A stretch of 26,110 nucleotides of DNA from positions 1 to 26,110 of the forward strand of contig JAJTHA010000016.1 of the NCBI GenBank assembly GCA_021299565.1, in the 5' to 3' direction. Shown one piece after another: positions 14,601 to 21,713 of the stretch. Under the pieces are notes generated by a model that saw only the letters and a program-made list of their open reading frames with translations, made no database searches and was not told the origin of the DNA. The position numbers and the translations under genes are program-made. Positions within the stretch are counted from its first letter, which is position 1. The number at the start of each line of letters is the position of its first letter. Source of the DNA: Candidatus Caenarcanales bacterium (lineage in GTDB: Bacteria > Cyanobacteriota > Vampirovibrionia > LMEP-6097).

Positions 14601-14786
14601 TTAGCGACGATACTTGGGATTTTGCCTATCGCTCTTGCACTTGGAGTTGGTACTCAATCAAGACAAAGTTTAGGAGTGGTCATTGTCGCAGGCTTATTTT
14701 TGTCTAGCTTTTTGACTCTTTATGTGATTCCATGTGCGTTTTTGATAATGAAATCGAAGAGCTTGGTGCCTGGACAAAAAGCTTAA
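11601..14786 (+). CDS. RND-family efflux transporter, HAE1/AcrB-like
   Basis: 1061 aa inner-membrane proton antiporter. It has the N-terminal TM helix, two large periplasmic domains and two blocks of TM helices. The proton-relay aspartates are in TM4, IGIVVDDSIIVLENIYR (D399, D400). TM motifs around LVLFIIFVFLRNLRSTLIPA and GLSTKNGILLVEF match AcrB/MexB. The start overlaps the adaptor gene by 4 nt. One difference stands out: between the GGLLGIWAF helix and NIYSQVGM there is an extra stretch of about 30 residues (FFPFITKTLIGVLGDKFFWL and onward) that is absent from AcrB-type proteins. Substrate cannot be inferred; multidrug, lipid or siderophore export are all possible. Confidence 0.95.
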   Translation: MKFSSLPDLSINKPVLATVMSLLIVFAGIISFSKLPVREYPDIDPPVVTVTTIYPGASSKVIESEITNPIEEELAAVDGIRTMVSTSRDQVSSVVVEFLLEKDIDVAAQDVRDKIARIRSRLPDNVDEPVISKADADSQPVMWVRVLSESRSMIDLSDFVDREVKDSFQNVPGVSKVIFGGERRKSIQVLIDPKRLAYYGITVLDVQNALRANNIELPAGTILSTNREFGVNVNAKLTQVSDYENIIIRESIRLKDIADIKIGAANDRSFVRFNGIQGFGLGIIRQAKANSIQISNDVSALINKLQAKLPKDIKLDIGYDSSEFIKISMEELYATIWQATLLVLFIIFVFLRNLRSTLIPALAIPISLIGVMFGIQLMGFTVNQMTLLGLIISIGIVVDDSIIVLENIYRYIEEGLSPKEAAKKGAEEITMAVIATTLVLIAIFLPVAFLNGITGRLLSEFAFSLCFATLISAFVALTMAPMLCSRVLKAHDPNHKKIGFYQFLINIFEKFITSIENLYASSLKSILKINKSFTTVIMLACLPLMIFLFLALPKDFIPDEDRGNFLVIFKAPTGSSLKVMDTQIRKVENLLKEIPEVKTVISVAAFGINAPGKVTEGVLIARLVDWKERAKSVFAVVGPLYPKFFALPEVFSIPITPKSGPDSGFGAQPIQLVLKSNDIDYLATISEEIVQKSFTLPSIMFARSNLAIDKPELEIEIDRDKALGLGVSMADISKSIELLFAGVDVTDFNQDGEKYDVVVKLPRDQKSEIRKLGEFAIRTDSGSLVQISNLIKVKETVGIDEISHYNRKKSVTIGASPKQGLTPTDALNELEKLAKDVIAASKNKPADIEIDYLGTSKETRDSSNALYFGFVIALVFAYLFLAGQFESFVSPLVIMLTVPLALVGGLLGIWAFQFFPFITKTLIGVLGDKFFWLQYVIPQFTNISINIYSQVGMIMLIGLSTKNGILLVEFMSQLMERGLSAQDAVIEAARLRLRPVLMTALATILGILPIALALGVGTQSRQSLGVVIVAGLFLSSFLTLYVIPCAFLIMKSKSLVPGQKA

Positions 14787-14804
14787 ATTGAAAAGCATAT
14801 CGCA

Positions 14805-14813
14805 TGCTATTAT
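14805..14813 (+). promoter_or_regulatory. Extended -10 promoter of rhuM-like gene
   Basis: TGC-TATTAT followed by 14 nt and the ATG at 14828, giving a predicted leader of about 7 nt with no Shine-Dalgarno sequence. Confidence 0.45.
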
Positions 14814-14827
14814 ATATGTAAGTATCC

Positions 14828-15835
14828 ATGGATCTAAGTAAACAATTTATTCTTTATACTGCACCTGATGGGCAGGTTAAATTAAATGTCTTTTTACAAG
14901 AAGAAACCCTCTGGTTGACTCAAAAAATGATGGCAGAACTATTTGATGTTGAAGCTCATACTATTACTTATCATATTGGAGAAATCTATAAAAGTGATGA
15001 GCTAGAAGAATCTTCAACTTATCGAAAAATTCGAGTAGTTCAAACTGAGGGAAAGCGCGAAGTTTCAAGAGAACTTGATTTTTATAATTTGGACATGATT
15101 ATCGCAGTGGGCTATAGAGTTAATTCACATAAAGCCACCCGATTTCGTATTTGGGCAACAAATATTTTAAAAGAATATATTATCAAAGGCTTTGTTTTGG
15201 ATGACGAACGTCTCAAACAAGGCGAAAAAACTTTTAAAAAAGATTACTTTCGCGAGTTACTCGAACGCATTAGATCTATTCGCACTAGCGAAAGAAGAAT
15301 CTATCAACAGATTACTGATATTTTCGCAGAATGTAGTATTGATTATGATCCAAGATCAGAAACTACCAAAGAATTTTTTGCAACAGTACAAAATAGATTT
15401 CATTATGCAATTACAGGACATACAGCCGCTGAAATTATTTATGATAAAGCTGATAAAGAAAAACCTTATATGGGGTTATCTACTTGGAAAAATGCTCCTG
15501 AAGGAAGGATTCTGATATCCGATGTTACTATTGCCAAAAATTATTTATCAGAAAAAGAAATAAAAAAATTAGAGCGAACAATTTCATCTTTCTTTGATTA
15601 CATTGAGAATCTTATTGACAATGAACAAGCTTTTACTATGATTGAATTTGCCAGTAGTGTAGATGAGTTTTTGAATTTTAACAAATATACAATTCTTGAT
15701 GGCAATGGAACCATTAGTAAAAAACAAGCTGATGATAAGGCGTTAGCTGAATATTCTGAGTACAATAAAAACCAAATTATTGAATCAGACTTTGATAGAG
15801 CTACAAAGAAAATATTAGGGAGTAATGGTGAATAG
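14828..15835 (+). CDS. rhuM: RhuM-family protein
   Basis: 335 aa and a full-length match to the RhuM family by eye. N-terminal DNA-binding-like segment LWLTQKMMAELFDVEAHTI (about residues 30-48), then the conserved blocks FYNLDMIIAVGYRVNSHKAT, FRIWATNILKEYIIKGFVLD, YFRELLERIRSIRTSERRIY, FHYAITGHTAAEIIYDKADK and DVTIAKNYLSEKEIKKLERT. RhuM was named from a Salmonella pathogenicity-island gene, and relatives are common in mobile and defence islands, sometimes treated as toxin-like; biochemical function is not settled. Here it stands alone between the RND pump and rnhB, without restriction, antitoxin or integrase genes, which suggests a single-gene insertion into a housekeeping region. Confidence 0.9.
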   Translation: MDLSKQFILYTAPDGQVKLNVFLQEETLWLTQKMMAELFDVEAHTITYHIGEIYKSDELEESSTYRKIRVVQTEGKREVSRELDFYNLDMIIAVGYRVNSHKATRFRIWATNILKEYIIKGFVLDDERLKQGEKTFKKDYFRELLERIRSIRTSERRIYQQITDIFAECSIDYDPRSETTKEFFATVQNRFHYAITGHTAAEIIYDKADKEKPYMGLSTWKNAPEGRILISDVTIAKNYLSEKEIKKLERTISSFFDYIENLIDNEQAFTMIEFASSVDEFLNFNKYTILDGNGTISKKQADDKALAEYSEYNKNQIIESDFDRATKKILGSNGE

Positions 15836-15857
15836 TTTAAATCTAAACTACTACAAT

Positions 15858-16697
15858 TTATTTTGGATTTGTGGATACACTAGGCGCAGTCCCCAAAGAA
15901 AAACTTTGTCTATGAATTTTGCTTTTGCCAAATTTTTTTATAGCCTCGATATGTTTAGCAGTACCATAGCCAACATGTTTTTCAAAACCATAATTTTTGT
16001 ATTGTTTAGATAGCTTTTGCATCAGAGCATCTCTAGCTTCCTTAGCAAGATTACTAGCTGCCGCAATAGAAGCGCTTTTATTATCACCTTTAACAATGCT
16101 AATTTGTTCAAAATCATTATTTAAAAATTCATCAGGAATAGTTTTAGGACCATCAACTAGAACTATTGTTTTTTGAGGTTTTGTTCCAAATTGCATAAAA
16201 TATTGATCGTAAATCTCAATGATATTTTGTGACATAGATTTCCATATCGCTCTGACTATACCGATTTCATCAATTACTGATGCGTCCTGAAAGTTTATGG
16301 AGTGAAGTAAATAGCCATTTTCGATGGGGATATCTAATAATGCTTTACAAAGAGATTTTCTTTTGTTTTTGGCAACTTGTTTGCTATCTTGTAAAAATTC
16401 TAAATCACTTAAATGTTTTAGTTCTTCGTAATTGTCTTGATCAAGATCTAAATCTTCTAATTCAAAAACATTTTTACTTCTTTTGATTTCTTGTAATAAA
16501 ATCTGGTTTTGATGATGAAACAAAGAACAAGCATAAGCTGCTGTGCAAACAGGTCCAGCCAGGCAACCACGACCAACCTCATCAACTCCAATTAATAAAA
16601 GCCCTTCGGCGAGTTTGTATTTTGCAACTAATTGATTATCATGAGCTAGAAGTTCTTTTAAGTAAGCAGTTTTGGATTTAGTTTTTTGAATTTGCAT
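15858..16697 (-). CDS. rnhB: Ribonuclease HII
   Basis: Cleaves the RNA strand of RNA-DNA hybrids and single ribonucleotides in DNA. Catalytic motifs: GVDEVGRGCLAGPV (D39, E40), LVDGPK (D182) and KSASIAAASNLAKEARD (D223), with HVGYGTAKH and HRQSF toward the C-terminus. At 279 aa it is longer than the usual 200-220: there is an N-terminal extension of about 35 residues, and an acidic insertion of about 25-30 residues (within 61-100, including ELEDLDLDQDNYEEL) between the first strands and the conserved DSK (104-106). The start overlaps the upstream 118-aa gene by 20 nt, so the pair is co-transcribed. It converges on rhuM with a 22-nt gap. Confidence 0.95.
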   Translation of the reverse strand: MQIQKTKSKTAYLKELLAHDNQLVAKYKLAEGLLLIGVDEVGRGCLAGPVCTAAYACSLFHHQNQILLQEIKRSKNVFELEDLDLDQDNYEELKHLSDLEFLQDSKQVAKNKRKSLCKALLDIPIENGYLLHSINFQDASVIDEIGIVRAIWKSMSQNIIEIYDQYFMQFGTKPQKTIVLVDGPKTIPDEFLNNDFEQISIVKGDNKSASIAAASNLAKEARDALMQKLSKQYKNYGFEKHVGYGTAKHIEAIKKFGKSKIHRQSFSLGTAPSVSTNPK

Positions 16698-17034
16698 GTT
16701 TTTGAGCTATCACGAGTCTTGCACCAGCAAAAAAATCCCAAAACAAAGTTTTGAATTTGCCGCTGGTTTCTTGATCGCAAATTATTGTACATGATCTGAG
16801 TAATCTTACATATTTACGAAAGATTTCAAACTCTTGATCTTTCAAATCACTTTCTTTGATTGCAACATTAAATCCCTGAGAGGCTTTTAGATATCTATCG
16901 GATTTTTGAAGTTGAATAATACAATCTAGCAAATTAGAAGCTAAAGCTTTGGATTTTTGTTTAATGATTTCTAGAATTGGTGCTAATTCAGCAAAAAACT
17001 TTTCATCGTATTTTGCTAGTTCTTGTTCAAGCAT
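16678..17034 (-). CDS. Hypothetical helical protein upstream of rnhB
   Basis: 118 aa, unrecognised; apparently all-helical, with heptad-like segments FFAELAPILEIIKQKSKALA and FEIFRKYVRLLRSCTIICD and no membrane segment. It is not YraN, the protein often found beside rnhB. It overlaps rnhB by 20 nt, so a functional link is plausible. ATG 17034 lacks a Shine-Dalgarno sequence; TAATAT on the minus strand ends 8 nt upstream, overlapping the -10 of the divergent pheA gene. It could relate to four-helix-bundle proteins, but I see no firm signature. Confidence 0.65.
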   Translation of the reverse strand: MLEQELAKYDEKFFAELAPILEIIKQKSKALASNLLDCIIQLQKSDRYLKASQGFNVAIKESDLKDQEFEIFRKYVRLLRSCTIICDQETSGKFKTLFWDFFAGARLVIAQKHANSKN

Positions 17035-17038
17035 TATA

Positions 17039-17048
17039 TGTTATATTA
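17039..17048. promoter_or_regulatory. Overlapping divergent -10 boxes, pheA / rnhB operon
   Basis: Plus strand: TGT-TATATT (17039-17047), 7 nt, then pheA ATG 17055. Minus strand: TAATAT (17048-17043), 8 nt, then ATG 17034. The two -10 hexamers share five base pairs, so polymerase could fire in only one direction at a time. Both transcripts would be leaderless. Confidence 0.55.
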
Positions 17049-17054
17049 ACACTG

Positions 17055-17906
17055 ATGAAAATCGCATATTTAGGTCCTGAAGGTTCTTATACTCATGCTG
17101 CCGCTATTAATGTTTTTGGTATGAAAGAAACTTTGGTGCCAATGTCCAATATAAGCTCTATTATTTCTGATCTTGCGCTAGCTTTGGTTGACCAAGCAAT
17201 TATTCCCGTTGAAAACTCAATTGCTGGCGGAGTTGCTGAAACCATAGAAGCCTTGCAAAAATCAGAAAATTTATTTGTAACAAGTGAGTATGTGCTGCCA
17301 ATTCAACATCATCTACTTGCAGCAAAAAATACCATTAAAAAAAATCAATTAGATCAAGTCAAATATATTTCTCTTCATAATATGACTTTAGGTCAATGCC
17401 TGGATTATATTAGATCAAAAATGCCAAACGCCGAAATTTTGCCAGCAACAAGCAATAGTGCAGCAGCTAAAGAGCTTGCTAATTTGCAAAAAGAAGGCAA
17501 AGATGTTTCTAATCATGTTGTTATTGCCCCAAAACTTTGTGCAGAGATTTATGATTTAGAGATTTTAGATGATAGTGTAAGTGATTCCAAAATTAATGAG
17601 ACACGTTTTTGGATAGTTTCTAAAAGTCAGTCAAAGTTTAATCCAGCAGCAAAAAACAAAACAACAATAGTTTTTCAAACAAAAGATGAACCAGGAAGCT
17701 TACAAACAGTATTAAGGCTTTTTGCGGTAAATCATGTTAATTTAAGTCGTATTGAATCAAGACCAGCAAAAAAACAAATCGGAGAATATATGTTTTTGAT
17801 TGACTTTGATTTGCATATAGAGGATAAAAAATACGATGATTTGATGAGGCAGGCAAAGCAACAATTCACCTATTATAAATGGCTGGGTTCTTATAGTACT
17901 ATTTGA
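17055..17906 (+). CDS. pheA: Prephenate dehydratase with ACT domain
   Basis: 283 aa. Converts prephenate to phenylpyruvate in phenylalanine synthesis. Catalytic-domain motifs: MKIAYLGPEGSYTHAA at the N-terminus, IIPVENSIAGGVAETIEAL, SLHNMTLGQCLDYI, ATSNSAAAKELA, and the conserved Thr-Arg in NETRFWIVS. The C-terminal ACT domain (about residues 198-280) carries KTTIVFQTKDEPGSLQTVL and the ESRP motif (RIESRPAKKQIGEYMFLIDF) used for phenylalanine feedback binding. There is no chorismate mutase domain, so it is the monofunctional type. A frame open from 16977 would add 26 non-conserved residues and cross the promoter, so ATG 17055 is chosen. The ftsI ATG lies 8 nt after the stop. Confidence 0.95.
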   Translation: MKIAYLGPEGSYTHAAAINVFGMKETLVPMSNISSIISDLALALVDQAIIPVENSIAGGVAETIEALQKSENLFVTSEYVLPIQHHLLAAKNTIKKNQLDQVKYISLHNMTLGQCLDYIRSKMPNAEILPATSNSAAAKELANLQKEGKDVSNHVVIAPKLCAEIYDLEILDDSVSDSKINETRFWIVSKSQSKFNPAAKNKTTIVFQTKDEPGSLQTVLRLFAVNHVNLSRIESRPAKKQIGEYMFLIDFDLHIEDKKYDDLMRQAKQQFTYYKWLGSYSTI

Positions 17907-17914
17907 TAAGACCT

Positions 17915-19501
17915 ATGTCAAAATTCAGATTTTTTTTAATAGCAGTTTTTTTCAGTCTTGTTTTTATTGCAATTATTGGAAGATTATTTCAATTGCAGAT
18001 TCTCGAAGCTCATAAATATGCTTACAAAAATAAAAACAAGGCAACTATAAATTTACCAAGAGCAGAAATCGTTGATAGAAACGATAAAATTTTGGCTTTG
18101 GATGTTAACAAATATACCCTTGAGTTTAATCCACTTGATGTCAAAGAAGATAGAGAAAAATTAGCAGCTAATTTAAACGCAATTTTTCCATTTAATAAAA
18201 AGCATTTACTATACTCCAAATCTAGTCAGACTCTGGCTCACAATATAAGTCGAGATCAAGCCAACAAAATACGTAAGCTTAATTCTCGTTTGTTATATCT
18301 GCATAAAATACGTTTGAGGTTCTATCCCCAGGATAATTTGGCTTCTCACATAATTGGTTACGTTGATATCTATGGGGAAGCAAGACAAGGAATAGAATCC
18401 AAATATAATGACCTACTTACCAGTAACTCAAGTGAAAAATTGGTTCTCAGTATAGATTCTCGTTTACAAGCTTTTGCCGAGCAGGCGTTGGCACAACGAA
18501 TAAAAGAAACTAAAGCTCTGAGAGGTATGGTTTTGGTTATGCAAGTGCATACCGGTGAAATATTGGCTTGGGCTGTTAATCCAGATTTTAATCCAAATAA
18601 ATATTTTGACTATGATCCTATTAGAACAAAAAACTGGTCTCTGGTTGATGTTTATCAACCTGGTTCTGTATTTAAAATTATTACAGTCTCTTCAGCTCTT
18701 GATGCTGGTGTTATCGATAAAGATTATACTTTTGATGATCCTGGTTTTTTACAAGTAGGCAAATGGAAAATCAAAAACCATCACTACAATCCTAATAAGC
18801 CAAGTGTAGAAAAACTTAATCTAGAAGATTTATTCGCTAAATCAAGCAATTCATTTGCGTCTCATGTGGCACTTAAATTAGGCGCAAAAGATTTTTATCA
18901 TTATCTAAGGAAATTTGGTATTGGACAAAAAACAGGAGTAGAACTTGATGGTGAAACCGAAGGTATACTTCGCAAATATAATCAATGGGATCCAGCTGAT
19001 ACTGCTACTACAGGAATCGGTCAGGGAGCGATTTCTATTACGCCTTTGCAGTTGATAGTTGCAGTTAATACTATTGCTAATCACGGGTATAAAGTTAAAC
19101 CTACTGTTTTTAAAGTTGATAAACAAAAATTTGTTAAACAAGAAGAGAAAAAAGATGATGAAAAAAATCCTCCTATTGTCAAACCTGAAATAGCTAATCA
19201 TGTAGTTAAGCTATTAACAGCGGCTATTGCGCACAATGTCACTGTTAAGAAAACTATTTCTGGAAATATTCCTAATGTTCAAATTGCAGGTAAAACAGGT
19301 ACCTCACAGAAAACTACAACTCAAGGTGGCTACTCGCACGCTAATACAATAGCTTCCTTTGTTGGATTTTTTCCCGCACAAAGTCCTAAATATATAGCAT
19401 TGGTTGTGATTGATGATCCTAAAGCAGCAGGTGGTTGGGGCGATACGGTCTCAGGACCCTTATTTAATAAAGTTGTTAGCTATATGACAAGTTTGTATTG
19501 A
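17915..19501 (+). CDS. ftsI: Class B penicillin-binding protein, FtsI-like transpeptidase
   Basis: 528 aa from ATG 17915 (a TTG at 17903 overlapping the pheA stop is less likely). One N-terminal TM segment (FFLIAVFFSLVFIAIIGRLF), the class B dimerisation domain (AEIVDRNDKILALDVNKY, then YPQDNLASHIIGYVDIYGEA) and the transpeptidase domain with SVFK (251-254), SSN (310-312) and KTG (460-462). It cross-links septal peptidoglycan; FtsI rather than PBP2 is favoured because of its length and the GEARQGIE segment. A lysine-rich insert (VKQEEKKDDEKNPP) sits before the KTG motif. The final 42 nt overlap the convergent nucleosidase gene. Confidence 0.92.
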   Translation: MSKFRFFLIAVFFSLVFIAIIGRLFQLQILEAHKYAYKNKNKATINLPRAEIVDRNDKILALDVNKYTLEFNPLDVKEDREKLAANLNAIFPFNKKHLLYSKSSQTLAHNISRDQANKIRKLNSRLLYLHKIRLRFYPQDNLASHIIGYVDIYGEARQGIESKYNDLLTSNSSEKLVLSIDSRLQAFAEQALAQRIKETKALRGMVLVMQVHTGEILAWAVNPDFNPNKYFDYDPIRTKNWSLVDVYQPGSVFKIITVSSALDAGVIDKDYTFDDPGFLQVGKWKIKNHHYNPNKPSVEKLNLEDLFAKSSNSFASHVALKLGAKDFYHYLRKFGIGQKTGVELDGETEGILRKYNQWDPADTATTGIGQGAISITPLQLIVAVNTIANHGYKVKPTVFKVDKQKFVKQEEKKDDEKNPPIVKPEIANHVVKLLTAAIAHNVTVKKTISGNIPNVQIAGKTGTSQKTTTQGGYSHANTIASFVGFFPAQSPKYIALVVIDDPKAAGGWGDTVSGPLFNKVVSYMTSLY

Positions 19502-19999
19502 GACCTTTTCATTATTTGAAAGCCAGTCTTGATGAGCATTAGCGTTTGCATAGTTTGTGATTCCTAAAATAGCAGAACAACTGATTTGATATTTATCTGC
19601 AATTTTTGCTACACCATACAACTCCATGTTTTCCACAAAATCATTTGCGTGGCAAAGACTTTGGTTTAGGCTAATATCCAAGCTTGAAAAACAAATTGCA
19701 GATTTTAAATTATCAATTAATTCAAGCTTATAAATAGGATATGGTTTGGGAATATGCGCATCTTTTCTGAGTAATAACCTTGTCTCTGACACGCTCACGC
19801 TATCTCCAATAGAATAATTTTTTGAGTAGCTACCGGCAGTGCCGATAAAAATTATTTTCTGATATTTTTTTTTATTGACTATTGTTTCTAAATTGATCGC
19901 GGCTTCTAGAAAACCGATACCTAATAAGGCTCTATCATGATCAATACTAAGGTTGAGACCAATTAATTCTTTATCGAAAGCACTACAAACAAGCAGCAT
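19460..19999 (-). CDS. Nucleosidase of the MTA/SAH nucleosidase - futalosine hydrolase family
   Basis: 179 aa, shorter than MtnN (about 230). Family marks: VCSAFDKE at the N-terminus, GIGFLEAAINLET, IIFIGTAGSYSKNYSIGDSV, the ribose-binding segment ENMELYGVA and GITNYANANAHQDW. The segment where MtnN has a catalytic Asp ('SD') reads 'TN' followed by a Trp, more like futalosine hydrolases (MqnB) of the alternative menaquinone pathway, but the surrounding Arg/Asp residues I would expect are not there. The safe call is phosphorylase-family nucleosidase. The 3' end overlaps ftsI by 42 nt, and the start is divergent from pfkA with a shared -10 region. Confidence 0.6.
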   Translation of the reverse strand: MLLVCSAFDKELIGLNLSIDHDRALLGIGFLEAAINLETIVNKKKYQKIIFIGTAGSYSKNYSIGDSVSVSETRLLLRKDAHIPKPYPIYKLELIDNLKSAICFSSLDISLNQSLCHANDFVENMELYGVAKIADKYQISCSAILGITNYANANAHQDWLSNNEKVSIQTCHIANNFIK

Positions 20000-20003
20000 A
20001 AGT

Positions 20004-20011
20004 TAATATTA
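20004..20011. promoter_or_regulatory. Shared divergent -10 region, pfkA / nucleosidase
   Basis: Plus strand: TAATAT (20004-20009), 6 nt, ATG of pfkA. Minus strand: TAATAT (20011-20006), 6 nt, ATG of the nucleosidase. The 16-nt gap between the two start codons consists almost entirely of this symmetrical site, so both genes are probably leaderless and mutually exclusive in initiation. Confidence 0.55.
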
Positions 20012-20015
20012 GTAT

Positions 20016-20942
20016 ATGGCAATCAAAAAAATAGCAGTAATGACCAGTGGTGGAGACTCTCCTGGTATGAATGCTTTTATCAGAGGAACAGTTAGAGCTG
20101 GTATTAAAAAAGGTCTTGAGGTTTATGGAATTTATGAAGGCTATCAAGGTTTAATCGAAAACCTTCTTGTCAAAATGAGTTACGACTCTGTTTGTAATAT
20201 TATTCAGCACGGAGGCACCATACTCAAAACTTCTCGATCAAAGGAGTTTATGACCGTTGAGGGACGAAAAAAAGCAGCTGCTAATTTAGATGCTTTGGGT
20301 ATAGATGCTTTGATTTGCTGTGGCGGAGATGGTAGTTATGCTGGTCTCAAGGCTTTTGCGAATAAAGAAACAGGCGAATGGAAAGGTCAGGTTATTGGGA
20401 CACCAGGCACGATTGACAATGATGTAAAAGGTACGGACTATACTATTGGTTTTGATACGGCAATAAATACAGCAATGGAAGCCATTGATAAGCTAAGAGA
20501 TACTGGAGATTCTCATAATATGCATTTTATTGTCGAGGTTATGGGTAGGCACTGCGGTGATTTAGCCAATGCAGTTGGTATAGCTTCTGGAGCTAATAAT
20601 GTTTTGATTCCTGAAACTCCAACTAATGTTGATGAAGTTTTGAAATCACTAAGAGATCATGGTCACGACATTATTGTGATTGCTGAGGGTGATGAGATAG
20701 GCGGGGCTTATAAACTAGCAGAAATATTAAAAGAGAAATATTGCCCTGTTGGTGAAAAAGAGTGCAATCCAAATTTTAGAGTTTGTGTTTTGGGTCATAT
20801 ACAAAGAGGAGGAAGTCCTACAGCAAGAGATCGAATTTTAGCGCACACGATGGCGGAATTCGCTGTAGATAAGGCTTTAGAGGGTGCTACGTTATCTGCT
20901 GTAGGTATTAAGCAAGATAATTTAGTGTTATATTCTCTATAA
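20016..20942 (+). CDS. pfkA: 6-phosphofructokinase, ATP-dependent type
   Basis: 308 aa. Phosphorylates fructose 6-phosphate in glycolysis. Motifs: MTSGGDSPGMNAFIRGTVR, GGTILKTSRSKEF, GGDGSYAG (the Gly after GGD, not Asp, indicates ATP rather than pyrophosphate), the catalytic GTPGTIDNDVKGTDYTIGF, EVMGRHCGDLA, IAEGDEIGGA and LGHIQRGGSP. It ends soon after GIKQDNLVLYSL, about 10-20 residues earlier than E. coli PfkA, so the last C-terminal helix is shortened; the downstream bases are the fkpA-like gene's promoter, so this is a natural end rather than a frameshift. Confidence 0.96.
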   Translation: MAIKKIAVMTSGGDSPGMNAFIRGTVRAGIKKGLEVYGIYEGYQGLIENLLVKMSYDSVCNIIQHGGTILKTSRSKEFMTVEGRKKAAANLDALGIDALICCGGDGSYAGLKAFANKETGEWKGQVIGTPGTIDNDVKGTDYTIGFDTAINTAMEAIDKLRDTGDSHNMHFIVEVMGRHCGDLANAVGIASGANNVLIPETPTNVDEVLKSLRDHGHDIIVIAEGDEIGGAYKLAEILKEKYCPVGEKECNPNFRVCVLGHIQRGGSPTARDRILAHTMAEFAVDKALEGATLSAVGIKQDNLVLYSL

Positions 20943-20946
20943 ATCT

Positions 20947-20955
20947 TGGTACAAT
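20947..20955 (+). promoter_or_regulatory. Extended -10 promoter of FKBP gene (leaderless-type)
   Basis: TGG-TACAAT followed by exactly 7 nt and ATG 20963. It sits directly after the pfkA stop. There is no Shine-Dalgarno sequence. Confidence 0.6.
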
Positions 20956-20962
20956 TATTAGT

Positions 20963-21637
20963 ATGAAAAAGAAAAATTTAGTCCTAGTATTTTTATTATC
21001 CATTTTTTCAGTGAATCTGGTTTCAGCAAAAGGAAAAGTTGAATCTGGAGATTTAGTTGGTGTTGAGTATACCGGCAAATTAACAACAGACGGAAGAGTT
21101 TTTGATAGTAATGTTGGCCAAACTCCTTTAGAGTTTGTTGTTGGCCAAAAATCTCTATTGCCAAAATTTGAAGAAGCGCTTCTTGGTATGAAAGAAAATC
21201 AAAGCAAAACAGTTAGCATTCCTGCTGCTGAAGCTTATGGTACTTATGATGCAAATAAGATCGTTAAAGTGCCGAAAGCTAAATTGCCTGAAAAAGCAAA
21301 ACCAGGAGACGTTCTTACGGTTCAAACACCAAACGGTAATTTTCCTGTAACTTTTGTAGAGCTTAAAGAAGAAGATGCTTTTATTGATACTAATCACGTT
21401 CTTGCTGGTAAAGATTTGACTTTTGATATTAAGCTTGTAAGCGTAACAAAAGCAAAAGATATTAAGCCACAAGCTGCTCCAGAGGCTAGTCCAGCTGAAC
21501 CAAAAGCTGCACCAGCAGAAGGTCAAGGCGGTCCTATGACTAATAATTCAGAAGAGCCTGAAGTGCCTACAAGTCCTGAGCCAACTACTGAGCAGACACC
21601 AATTGCAGCTCCAGTAGAGACTATTCCTGCAAATTAA
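20963..21637 (+). CDS. Secreted FKBP-type peptidyl-prolyl isomerase (SlyD-like)
   Basis: 224 aa. An N-terminal signal peptide (MKKKNLVLVFLLSIFSVNLV, with cleavage expected after VSA at residue 22) sends it across the inner membrane. The FKBP domain (about 25-165) starts GDLVGVEYTGKLTTDGRVFD, has the SlyD-type flap insertion after EAYGTYDANKIVKVPKAKL, and ends DTNHVLAGKDLTFDIKLVSV, as in SlyD. It probably assists folding of periplasmic proteins. The metal-binding His-rich tail of SlyD is absent; instead there is a tail of about 55 residues rich in Pro, Ala, Glu and Thr, likely disordered, which could cross the wall or act as a linker. Flanked by its own promoter and terminator, it is monocistronic. 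Confidence 0.9.
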   Translation: MKKKNLVLVFLLSIFSVNLVSAKGKVESGDLVGVEYTGKLTTDGRVFDSNVGQTPLEFVVGQKSLLPKFEEALLGMKENQSKTVSIPAAEAYGTYDANKIVKVPKAKLPEKAKPGDVLTVQTPNGNFPVTFVELKEEDAFIDTNHVLAGKDLTFDIKLVSVTKAKDIKPQAAPEASPAEPKAAPAEGQGGPMTNNSEEPEVPTSPEPTTEQTPIAAPVETIPAN

Positions 21638-21660
21638 ATAAAGAACTTTAGTTATTTTGA

Positions 21661-21690
21661 AATCCCAGCTACCAGGCTGGGATTTTTTTT
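21661..21690 (+). terminator. Intrinsic terminator after FKBP gene
   Basis: A perfect stem AATCCCAGC (21661-21669)/GCTGGGATT (21676-21684) with the loop TACCAG, followed by a run of T's to 21690. Confidence 0.95.
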
Positions 21691-21713
21691 GCAGTATTTT
21701 AAGGTTTTCCTAT

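Noticed and set aside
16977..17054. N-terminal extension of pheA
   Set aside because: The extra residues are not conserved, lie antisense to the 118-aa gene and cross the promoter; ATG 17055 begins the conserved MKIAYLGPEGSY.
20958..21526. Minus-strand frames under the FKBP gene
   Set aside because: Phe/Cys-rich products antisense to a well-supported gene with signal peptide, promoter and terminator.
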